From: Symmetrospora coprosmae
Taxonomy: Eukaryota; Basidiomycota; Cystobasidiomycetes; Symmetrosporaceae
Length of the DNA: 64,000 nucleotides
Assembly (NCBI GenBank): GCA_008802785.1
Contig: VUYT01000006.1
Location: forward strand, 310,001 to 374,000
Direction: 5' to 3'
Below are positions 21,890 through 31,329 of the stretch, one piece after another. Position numbers and translations under genes: made by a program. The stretch's first letter is position 1; each line of letters opens with the position of its first letter. The notes below the pieces were generated by a model that worked only from the letters and a program-made list of their open reading frames with translations, was not told where the DNA came from and did not search any database.

Positions 21890-24800
21890 TCACTGCTCGT
21901 TCCCGTCATATCCATCAGACTCGGACTCGGACCCATCGTCCTCATCCTCGCTGCTGGACGATGCAACATCTCCGGCCCGTCCTGCCTGCGGGGCAGCCAT
22001 GGGCGGGATGTCGGGGACGGGCACGCCTGCAGCCGCTGCGGCGCCAGCGACGCTTCCCTCCATAGCATCAAGTTGTGCCTGGAGAGCATTGATGCGCTCC
22101 TCCTCAGCGACCTCGTCGACACCACGATTGCGTCCCTTGACCTTGTTCTTCTTTGGCTTGAGCTGACGGCCCTTGTTGACAGGGCGAACAACGTATTCGT
22201 ACAGCTTGAGCAGGGTGCGCTGGTCGAGCATGTCAATGTCGAGCTCAATCTCCTTGTTGTCGTCGCCGAGGAGCTCGGGCGCCGACCGTCGGATGATCTC
22301 GACGACCATGTCGAGCTTGGGGCCGTCGAACTCCTGGATCTTCTCGGCGAGCTCTCGCTTCATGTCAAAAGTAACGGGCGTCTCGCCGGCGGGGATATCG
22401 CCTTCAATGTGGTCTGGGTCGTCCAGGTCGTTCTCTGGCTCGGGCTCGAATTCCTCGTAATCAGACTCGCTCTTTGCCCGTCCACCGCGCGAAGGCGGTG
22501 CATAGTCGGTGTCGACCGTCGCACGCGCGGCTGCACTCGACCTCTTTGTCGTTCGCGGCTTCGGCGGTGCGTTCGCCTGCGCGACGGCAGAGGGGAGGCT
22601 GGATGAGAACGAGCCCGACGACTTCCTCTTGGCCGGCGCCTTGGCGACCTTCGGCGGGGCAGGCGGACGGGCAGCTTTGGGTGCTGGCTCGCGCTGCTGC
22701 TGCTGCTGTTGCTGCTGCTGCATCGGCGGTGGACCGGGCTGCTGCATGTGGAGCGGAGGCGACATCTGCATGGGCGAGGGCATCTGTCCGTACTGCCCAC
22801 CTGGCATCTGCATCTGCATGCCCATTGAACCTCCATACGGCGAAGGCTGAGACTTCATCCGTGCCTGAGCCTTGAGCATTTCGAGGTTACCTGTGAGTAG
22901 CTCGAGCTGCCGCTGCATGAGGCTGATCTGCTCATTGTCGAGGCCCATATTGCTGTCGCCGCCATAGGGACCCTGACTCCCATAGCCCCAGCCCTGCTGC
23001 TGCTGCTGCTGAGGCACCTCCTGCTGTGGCTGCGGCATCTGTTGCCACTTCTCATAGAAGACGGAAGCGAGCTGCTGGCCCATATCATGGACAGGCGTGC
23101 GGGGAGGGTTGTAGGTGCTACAGTTGTGGATGAGGAGCTTGAAGTCGCTCTCGAAAGCGGCAGCATTAGGATACTGTCCAGAGTCAAGCTTTCGCTTCAT
23201 CGTTGAGAGATCCATCGGTCGAGTGACGATCTTGGGGTAGTCCAGGATGCCGAGCGCGACATAGTCTGTTGATTAACAGGGCGGAGGTGAATGACGAGTC
23301 AGTTCATGATGGAGGCGGCGCGAGAGTACTCGAGGAGGAAGAGCACACGCACCAACTGGCTCGAGGAAAGGGTACGCGTAAGCGGCATGCTGCTTCTTGT
23401 GCAGTTCCTTGAGGACCTCCTTGCAGAACTTGAGCTGTTCCATGTTGACGTTGGGTCCGATGCCGTTGTTGGGCGTGCGCTGGGTTGCAGAGCCAGGCTG
23501 CATGCTGTACGGATTCATGCCCATGCCCATACCGGGCGGACGCTGTCCGCTAAGCTGGCCCTGCTGCATGGCCTGCAACTCCTTCTTCGTCGGCTTCTTC
23601 TTGGAGCCAGACTTGCTCTGCCCTGCACCACCCTGCTGCAGCTGTTGCTGCGGGAAAGGAGGCTGACCCATCTGCCCCATCTGTCCCATTTGACCCATTT
23701 GACCCATCTGACCCATCTGACCCATGTGCTGCATGTGCTGCATCTGCTGGAACTGCATTTGCTGCTGCTGGAAAGGTGCAGAGGAGGGTCCCGCCCCGCC
23801 AAAGTCGTCGGCTCGCTGCTTCTGCTTCTTGCTCCCGCCCTCAGTCTTTGGCTTGACTTCTCGCTGTCCGCCTCCGGACTTCCTGGCCTGCGGTGACTGA
23901 GACCTCTTCTCCGGCTTTTGCGTTTGTGCAGCCGCAATCTATGTATCGTGAGCAGCATATCCCAAGCAAGCGGAGCAGACACATATCAGCAAAGGAGGGC
24001 TCGCTAAATGGGGCGGAAAAGAGTGACTCACGCTCTGGAGAGTAGGCATCTTCTGGATCTGCTTCTCAAAGACGCCGCCGAGCGTCTTTGCCCAGATGGA
24101 GATGGGCGACTCGTGACCGTTGAACTTGTAGCAGTTCTCCCAGATCTGGCGCACGTCCGCCTTGAACTCGTCAACGTTCCTGTACTGCCCTTGCTGCGTC
24201 TTGCGCTCGGCCGTCGAGAGGTCCATCGGGCGCGTCACAATCTGCGGGTAGGTGGGGATGCCGAGCGCGACGGGGTCGACGGGCTGCAGGAAGGGCGAGG
24301 CTTCGTTGCGCTTCTTGAGCGTGCGCAGGATCGACAGAGCGTACTTTTGCTGCTCCTTTGGCATTGTCTGCGGCTTTGGTGGCGCTGCAGATGTCGATGG
24401 AACAGGTGCTGCTCCCTGTGCGGGATAGCCAGATGGCGCGGCAGCAGCGGGTGTAGGAGGGAGAGAGGGCTTGACATCGTTGTACGGGCCCGAGACGGCT
24501 GAATCTAGAACGGGAGGCAGTGCTTGCGTCGACTCTGGCTTCTGCTGTTGATAAGACTGGTCGTGCGCGTCTTGGAGGTAAGATTGGTCGCCATTCTTCG
24601 GGTCGCACGATCCAGACAGGGTGGCAGTCAGTGCACCGCCAGACGCGTGGAGCTCAATCGCCGGCATTCAACTCACCATGGACTGATTTACGGACTGATC
24701 GATCGTCTGATCCGCCATTGATGCATCGCCGAAGGGGGCAGCACTAAACTGATCTGCTTCCATCTCTGGCTCGCCCTCTGCGTCCGCCTCTCCCGCCTTC

Positions 24801-26197
24801 TCGCCCATGTCGTCCATGCCAAACTGGATCTCCGGGTGGTCCACAGTCTGCCCGGGCAGGCTGTTCTGCTCTTGTACGCCAGCTGGTGGACCCGTCGCGG
24901 CGTCATCGAGCGCCTGTTGGGGTGCTTCAGTGCTCTGCTCGGCACCGCTAGCTGCGGGTGGCGGCGGTGTGAGCTTCTGGCGCTTCGAAGACGGCTCCTC
25001 GATGGCTTCCCCAAAGTAGTCTCTCGCCCGCGCGTCCTCGGTGTCGGGCTCGAAAGGTCGCTTGGCAAGGGATGGGGAGGCGAGGTCGGCTGACAGGCCG
25101 GACATTGTCGCGGGGTGCGTCTGCGGCACGCGCTCGGCGTCTGCAGGGATTGTTGGCTCGCCAGACGTAAAAGGAGAGCGAGGCGCGGACTGCTGCTGCT
25201 CATCTTGCGGCAAAGAGGAGGCGGTGACATTCTGGTGGATATCGGTCGAAGTAGGAGCATGACCCTGCACGAGCTGGGAAGGTAGCGGCGCAGGGTCGTC
25301 GGGAAGGGCGTCCATGGAGAGAGGCGGTTGCTGCTGGTTAGGCAGCGGCTGGGACACAGTCGAGACTGCGCCTCCCTCGTTGAAGGGGATATCGGACTTG
25401 TCGGATGCATCCAGAAGGGCATCCATAGGCAAAGGCGCCTGCTCTTGGCTGCGTGCCTCAGCGGGGGCAGGCTCGTCGTGCAACGTCGAAGTACTGGGTT
25501 GAGCCGAAAGCGACTGCGCTGTGCCATTGACGCCTTCGTGTCCATCTCCATTCAGATGCGGCAGACCGTTCGCCGGGGCCTGCTGCTGCTGCTCATCAAT
25601 CTGCTCCATAGGCACGCTCTTGTCCGCTCCTGGTGCAGGAAGGATGGCCTCGCCCTGCTGTTGCTGTCGCTCTGGCTCTGGCTGCTGTGACGATGCATCT
25701 CCGTTGACCTGCTGCCTCGTCGGCTGCTCGACGTCCGTGCTCATGAGCGGGACTCTGCCTCCCTCGTCCTCCACTCTGGTGGAGTCCACCTCGTTCCCGA
25801 CAGCCTTGTCCTGGGCGTTGTCGATATAGCCGTTGGTGTGCGGCAGCGCCTGCTCCCCTTTGCTGTCGAGTCTGTCGTCTACCGCTGCCATGGCTGCATC
25901 CCCCACGCCGCCGAGGACTTCGGAATGCAGAGCCTCTCCTGCGCCTCCATTCGGCTCTGAATCTGTGTGCTCCTGGTGGAAGAGGTCCGGCTTGACGGCA
26001 GCTGCTTCCTGACCGGCTGGAGGCAAGGGAGGTCCTCCTGCAGCCTCTTCCGCTTCCAAGGACTGCTCCTCGTTCCCTTCCTTCTGCGCTTCCTGTTCCT
26101 GCGGTGCGTGCTCGGCTGGACGCTTCCCTCCTTCGACGGCCAGGGCGGCCTCGCTCGACGCCTCGGAGGCCAGCGTGTCTAGAGGGTTGTTGGACAT
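21890..26197 (-). CDS. BDF1: BET-family double bromodomain protein (BDF1-like)
   Basis: Four exons on the minus strand (26197-24677, 24595-24032, 23938-23353, 23265-21890; phases agree) give about 1348 residues. The first ~500 residues are acidic, Gln/Pro/Ser-rich and disordered. Bromodomain 1 (residues ~595-690) shows YPQIVTRPMDLSTAERK and the acetyl-lysine Asn in CYKFNGHES. Bromodomain 2 (~865-965) is rebuilt across an intron as FLEPVDYVALGILDYP, then MDLSTMKRKL and its Asn in TYNPP. A basic/polyQ region and a NET/extraterminal domain (DMKRELAEKIQEFDGPKLD ... LYEYVVRP, ~1185-1265) follow, with an acidic Ser-rich tail typical of BET proteins. It should bind acetylated histone H4 and link it to TFIID-type transcription. 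Between the bromodomains lies a Met-Gly-Gln tandem repeat. Confidence 0.95.
23670..23737 (-). repeat. Tandem repeat encoding Met-Gly-Gln units in BDF1-like protein
   Basis: A 9-nt unit (ATG GGN CAR on the minus strand) is repeated about seven times, giving MGQMGQMGQ..., preceded by QHMQHM. It lies in the linker between the two bromodomains. Copy-number change keeps the frame. Confidence 0.85.
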
Positions 26198-27583
26198 GTG
26201 CGTGTAGATTGTGTAACCCCCTCTATCCTTGTCCTGCGCCCCAGTACCCAGGGTGCAAGAGAAAAGGAAAGGGCCTTTGTCGAGTGGAAGAAGCTGGAAG
26301 GTGGCGCCCGCTTGTTTAGGGGCAGCCGGCGGTGTGGTTTGACTTGATTGTCTAGTGTGTATGCGTGTGTATGTGTTATAATCTGATGCTGACCCCTTCC
26401 TCCTTTCGCTGTTAATGTTGTTGAAAGTATCTGATAATGCCCCAATGCCAGTGCCAGTGCCAATGCTGCCCGTCAATTGCCCGTCCAAAAGTTGAAAGTG
26501 GAGGAGAGAGACGCCCGTCGCTGCCCCTTTTTGAGAAATCTCGTGACTTGAGGTGGACGGGGCGGCGGCTGCGGCGGCGGGCACACTGGGCTCTCCCCTG
26601 CCCCTTGCCTGCGGCGCTGGAGGCCACGGCGATCGGGAATGTTGGGGGAGGGGGGGGGGGGGGGAAAAAAGGGGGGGGAACAAACAGAAGGGGCCAACAC
26701 ACAAACATGAGGAAAGGGCACCGACGACGACACACAGGAGCAGGGACAGCGCGAGAGTAGCGCGTGTAGAGGGTAGCTAGCAATGCAGGAACTCGTATAA
26801 TCTACAGGCCACCTCTGTGCAAGCAGCCTGACCATCTCTCCTGCCTCTCCTCTCGGCGCCTCGGCCTGCTGCCCGGGTGAAAACTCGGATCGACGACAAC
26901 TGATGACGAACAACTGATGAGAGTCAGGGCCGCAAGTGTGCGAGCAAGGAATCCGCTGTCGTGTGCTCACACGAGGCCCTTGCATCGCAGATCACAGCCG
27001 CACGCAGATGTCTCCCTTCGTCCACCCATTCGTCCTCATCCTCAGTCAGTCCCCGCCGAGTCCTGACCCGCGACGGGCCGCGCACGCAGCTGTGCTGACG
27101 TGGCAGCGTCCGGGAAGGTAAGAGGGTCGAAAAACGGATAGAGGGAATGGATAGAGGCAAATCCTACACGTGCAATGAGGTCGCTCTGTCTTTTCAGGAT
27201 TGATGCTGTTGTAAGATCGTCTTGACCTCCGCCGCTTCGCGTCTTCACCACAGCAGAAACTCCCGGACCGACCGGATTGTTCGCCGCCAGAAGTAGGGTT
27301 CGCCATCGCTTCGTCTTGCGGAGGTCTATTTTGACTTCGATAAGATTGTGCCTCTGGCTGTGCACTCGATCAGCAGGCGTAGGCGTAATGCATGCGTTGC
27401 CGAAAATGCCTGAAGCCATCAGTCCCGCACACTGTGCGCTCCGTCAGTCGTCGCAAGACCATCGGCGTGCCGGGACGAATGTCTTGAAGCCAATATTGCA
27501 GGATTGTCAGGAGAGGCGGAGGGTCCACTGCCATGTTCCTGAGCAACGGCCTGAAGCGGGCTGCATCTACCGCTCGCGCCAAT
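26198..27583. promoter_or_regulatory. 1.39-kb intergenic region upstream of the BDF1-like gene
   Basis: This holds the BDF1-like promoter and the 3' flank of the next gene. At about 26643-26678 the plus strand has a striking G tract (runs of 5, about 16 and 8 G with an A6 spacer), and near 26440-26465 alternating CCAGTGCCAATGC units. A 125-codon minus-strand frame (27042-27419) has no recognisable family or splice support and is not called. Confidence 0.5.
26643..26678 (+). repeat. Long G-homopolymer tract with A6 interruption
   Basis: G5-A-G~16-A6-G8 on the plus strand, about 450 bp upstream of the BDF1-like start. The length of such homopolymers is often wrong in assemblies. Confidence 0.8.
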
Positions 27584-30355
27584 CTACCGCCCCCGTTCCT
27601 TCCTCCTGGCCTTTCTGTCATCCACCATCTCCCCCGCCAGGGTGGCTTTGCTGACCGCCCGGGCCCACTTCCAGATTTCCCGGTCGTCGAACCCGCGCTT
27701 GTACTCCCCTAGGCGAATGGCCCCATTCCCGGCATCGACAAACGGGTTCCCGCCTGGACTCTCGACCGCCATCTGCGCGAGCTGGTCGAACGCCTCGTAC
27801 CGCGCCTGCGTCTCGCGGTGCTTGCGCTCCCTCCGCTCGCGGGGCGTCTCGACGCGCTTACCCTTTTTCTCACTCTCCTTCCCTTGTCCGGCCGGACCTG
27901 GGTCTGCTCCGACGAGCGCCGGATCCAGCGAGGTCGAGGGGAAGAGCGGGCTCGTGTCGAGCTCGAGCGCGTCGAGGAAATTATGCCCAAGTGGCGTGCC
28001 GGGCAGCGGGCAGAGGCCGCGCGTCGAGGAGGAGGGCAGCGGCATGGGAGAGGAGACTGCCCTTGGTTGCAGAGCGGCGGGATGACCCATGCCCAGCCCG
28101 AGGTAGGATCCCGGCCCTGGACTCAGAGTCTGTCTGTTCGGCGACGGCGGAGGGATCGGCGCCAGCGTCGACGTCTGGATCCCGCACCGCACGAGAAGGT
28201 CCGTCGTGAACCAGTCCATGCGCAATGGCGAGACTGGGCTGGGCAGAGGCAGGGCGTACGGGTTATCTGGGGTGCTAGCTGACGGTGGCGGCGCGAGGTG
28301 CTGTGCTGAGCTCGAGCGAACGGTCCCGGCTTGCTCGAGGCGCGGAGTCGTTGGCGGCCTAGGCGAGCGCGGTGGGAGAAACTCGGCGGGCACGGCGAGA
28401 CTCGGCAATGAGCAGCTCTTGGAGAGCCGTTCCGGGTCCAAGTTGAGCGAGACGAGCGTTGGAGCAGGCGTTGGGTCGGGCGAGCGCGGCATGTCCAGCT
28501 TTTCCCGGTCAGGCAAGGCTGGGGCCTTCCTTGACGGCAAGAGAGGCGGTCTCTGTTGCTTTCGCGCGGGGCTCGAGAGCGGAGTGCCCTCGTATTTCGC
28601 CGCCACCTTCAGAGTGGCAGCGGCGGATGGCCGCCCACGCCGCCCTTTCCTCCTTTGCCGCTTGCCAACGTGCTCTTCCGAAGTCAGACCAGATGCAGAC
28701 GACCCAGTGCCGCTCCTGTCTCCATCGCTCGACCCATGCGAGTCGGAGCGCGAGCGCGAGAGGTACGACGCGCGCCTGCTGGACGGCAGAGGGGATGCGG
28801 GTTGGACAGCAGTGGCTTTTCGGGCCGGGGAAGGCGCAAACGCGGCGACCGGCGAGGGCGGGCGCGCATCGCGCAGCGTCGGGCTTGCCGGCGCACCGAT
28901 GTCGACAGGCGCAGAGACTCGAGCAGCCTTGACCGGAGTGGATGGCGCGCTGGTCGCTGGCGTGGAGAAACCCGAGCCTGAGCCCGAGCCTGACTTGAGC
29001 ACATTCGAAGAAACAGATGTCGGCGTCGAGGGCGTGGCAGGAGATAAGAGGCGCGGGTACCCCTCCTTCTCTCTGCGCTCCGGAGTCGAAGGCAGCGACA
29101 CGATGCGCAAGTGTGCCGGCGGGGCAGATACGTGTCGTTTCTCAGCGAGCGTGGCAGGTGTCCGGGTCGTAGTTGGCACAGCCGCAGATAAAGGCGCCTC
29201 GGCCTCGGCGTCAGGGTCCGGGTCCGGGTTTGTGACCCGCAAGATGCGGATCTGCTGCGTGACGACGCTGTCCACGGAGCGCGAGAGCGGGTCGTCCCTC
29301 CCCGCCATCAGCTCTGCGTACGCTCGCTCGTTCCCTCCTGGCTCCTCCTCGTCGTACTCGGAGCCAGACGAGGACGAGGTCGATGGCGAGTCACCACCTT
29401 CGGGCTCGTGCGCAAGCATGCGCTCAGCAAAGCCGGGCGAGGCGGCTTCGTAATTGACGAGTGTAAAAGCTGAAGCGACTGGCGAGCCGGGCAAAGGCAA
29501 AGGCAGAGCAGCGGTGAAACCGGGTGCCGTCGGAGAAGCCGGTGAAGAGGTGGGCCGCGAGAGAATGGGGCGCGGCGTGCCCATGTAGGTGGGCACGGGC
29601 TCGACGAGCACTGCCGGCATGCTGGGCGAGCGGGCGAAGGGTGGGGCGGAGGCGGAGGCGGAGGCGGCGGCGGCAGCGGCAGCGAAGGGAGACGTCACTG
29701 TATCGACCTTGACGTCGGGCGCGATGGGACGAGCTGCCCCTGACCCGCTCAGCTGCCGCATGATGGGCGATGACTCGACAATGTCGATGCGCGGGATATT
29801 GACCAGGGCAGGGAGGACCGGCGTCGGGATCTGAGCGGCCAAGGTCATACCAGTCCCAGCAGCTGGGGACGCAGCAGCCAGGCCGACAGGCTCGAAAACG
29901 ATGCCAGCCCTGTTCTGCCCTTCGCAGACAGCCTTCCATCCGCGCTCCTTGGTTCTCCGGCGCTCAACGCCCGACCTGCGGGACGTGACGGACGGCCTCT
30001 TCTGCGCGTGCGGGCGGGGTGCATCGCCCTTTCTGGCTCCCCCGCCAGCGGCAGGTGCGGCAGTGGCGGCGCCGCGGGACGAGACGGACCCGGCTCGTGA
30101 CCTCGCTGAGCGGGCTTGCCGGGTGTGCTTGCTAGCAGAGCGCGACATCGACCTGCCCTGCTTCTTTGTAGGGGTTGGCCGTCCAGCCGAGTATGGCGGA
30201 GGCGCTGCCGCGCCACTTCCGCTTGCGCGAGGAAAGGGAGACAGGTCGGGCAGATGCGATATGTTTGCCGTCGCCAGTCCTGATCGGTGGTACAGGAGCT
30301 CATTCGTGTGTACGTACTCCGAGAGCTCGGCGGTGGTCGAAGGTGCCTGTCCCAT
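27584..30355 (-). CDS. 923-residue disordered protein of unknown function, predicted N-myristoylated
   Basis: A single exon on the minus strand, 923 codons plus TAG. The N-terminus MGQAPSTT fits N-myristoylation (Gly2, Ser6). Most of the chain is Ser/Pro/Ala/Arg-rich with many SP/TP and RS sites and no recognisable fold. The C-terminal ~80 residues are charged and helical and look conserved: RRERKHRETQARYEAFDQLA, then GEYKRGFDDREIWKWARAVS and DDRKARRKERGR. An aromatic DREIWKW core like this suggests a docking segment. It is intronless, unlike nearly every neighbour, which is usual for long disordered basidiomycete proteins. I do not recognise the family; membrane association is inference from the N-terminus only. 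A 415-codon frame on the opposite strand is a codon-bias shadow. Confidence 0.7.
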   Translation of the reverse strand: MGQAPSTTAELSEYVHTNELLYHRSGLATANISHLPDLSPFPRASGSGAAAPPPYSAGRPTPTKKQGRSMSRSASKHTRQARSARSRAGSVSSRGAATAAPAAGGGARKGDAPRPHAQKRPSVTSRRSGVERRRTKERGWKAVCEGQNRAGIVFEPVGLAAASPAAGTGMTLAAQIPTPVLPALVNIPRIDIVESSPIMRQLSGSGAARPIAPDVKVDTVTSPFAAAAAAASASASAPPFARSPSMPAVLVEPVPTYMGTPRPILSRPTSSPASPTAPGFTAALPLPLPGSPVASAFTLVNYEAASPGFAERMLAHEPEGGDSPSTSSSSGSEYDEEEPGGNERAYAELMAGRDDPLSRSVDSVVTQQIRILRVTNPDPDPDAEAEAPLSAAVPTTTRTPATLAEKRHVSAPPAHLRIVSLPSTPERREKEGYPRLLSPATPSTPTSVSSNVLKSGSGSGSGFSTPATSAPSTPVKAARVSAPVDIGAPASPTLRDARPPSPVAAFAPSPARKATAVQPASPLPSSRRASYLSRSRSDSHGSSDGDRSGTGSSASGLTSEEHVGKRQRRKGRRGRPSAAATLKVAAKYEGTPLSSPARKQQRPPLLPSRKAPALPDREKLDMPRSPDPTPAPTLVSLNLDPERLSKSCSLPSLAVPAEFLPPRSPRPPTTPRLEQAGTVRSSSAQHLAPPPSASTPDNPYALPLPSPVSPLRMDWFTTDLLVRCGIQTSTLAPIPPPSPNRQTLSPGPGSYLGLGMGHPAALQPRAVSSPMPLPSSSTRGLCPLPGTPLGHNFLDALELDTSPLFPSTSLDPALVGADPGPAGQGKESEKKGKRVETPRERRERKHRETQARYEAFDQLAQMAVESPGGNPFVDAGNGAIRLGEYKRGFDDREIWKWARAVSKATLAGEMVDDRKARRKERGR

Positions 30356-31329
30356 AGCTGCAACGGAGGTCTGTTGAGGGCGAGGGTTCGGACGGTCTTG
30401 TTCTGCGGAAAGGGGGGCCTGTGTCAGGAGGATGCTGGATACACGCTCAGCCTATGATGCAGAGAAGAGGCTCCTAATTGCCTCGCTTACCAGCAGGGGT
30501 CTACCAGAGACCAGAGGGTTTCCTTGGTCGATGAGCGAGGAGCAACCAGTGCTCTTGATCCGGGAGCGTAGGCGGGCTGAAAGGGAAAGGCTGCTTGCTG
30601 TATGTCTACCAGAGACTTGAGCAGTGCAGACAAGGAGAAGGAGGGATCAGTAGTGGGGTGGCTGCGAGGTCACTTCAGCTGCAGAGGGCGAGAGGTCAAC
30701 GGCAAGATCGCGTGAAGACGTCCCAATGCGACGGGCTTCCCAGCGCGCGCTGGAGAGGCGCGCTTGCCCCCCCGCTCGTCAGATATCTCAGTATGGACTG
30801 GAGCGCGTGTCGTACGTCGCCATGGTGATCGGCGGGTCTAGGTCGCGGTCCTCTTTGTGCGTTGAGTGGTTGTTTGATTTGGACGAGGACCGGCTGGAAG
30901 GGCGAGCGACGTCTCTCGAATTCGACCGCCGCCCCGACATCTCGACGCTTGGCCGAAACAGCAAGCGCCAGCGAGGGGACTCTCCATATATGCGAGCTGC
31001 GTACGCTTGAGTCTGTCTTCTCTACTCCCGTTGACGGGGGATCCCGCGCTGGAGCGGCTGCTGTTGGACGCGGCTGCTCCTCCGTTCCGCGTCCATCTCC
31101 GTCTCCATGAAGACGATGCGACATGATGAAGCGCAACCATGTCATTCGCGCGCATCCTGTGTCATTCCCCGGAATCGAGCTGCTCCGTCCCTTGCGTATT
31201 GCACCCAGTCAGAGAGGAATGAGCTCTACACCCAGCGTTGTCGTCTCTCCTCTATCTCCCTCGAGGCCGCCTCTCGATGAGGATGAGGGGAGATCCCATC
31301 TAATCTATCCCTCTCATCAACTCCTCCAG
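30356..31329. promoter_or_regulatory. Divergent intergenic region, 923-aa gene (-) / MCP2-like gene (+)
   Basis: About 970 bp containing both promoters. An alternative in-frame ATG for the kinase gene lies at 31123; the segment 31123-31329 is probably 5' leader, because the mitochondrial-type presequence begins at 31330. No gene otherwise. Confidence 0.45.

Noticed and set aside
27042-27419. 125-codon minus-strand frame in the BDF1 upstream region
   Set aside because: Has a true ATG but no recognisable motif, no splice partners and a length expected by chance.
28206-29453. 415-codon plus-strand frame inside the 923-aa gene
   Set aside because: Antisense shadow of a GC-biased coding sequence; no domain, no splice signals, and the minus-strand frame is far longer and ends in a conserved-looking helical tail.
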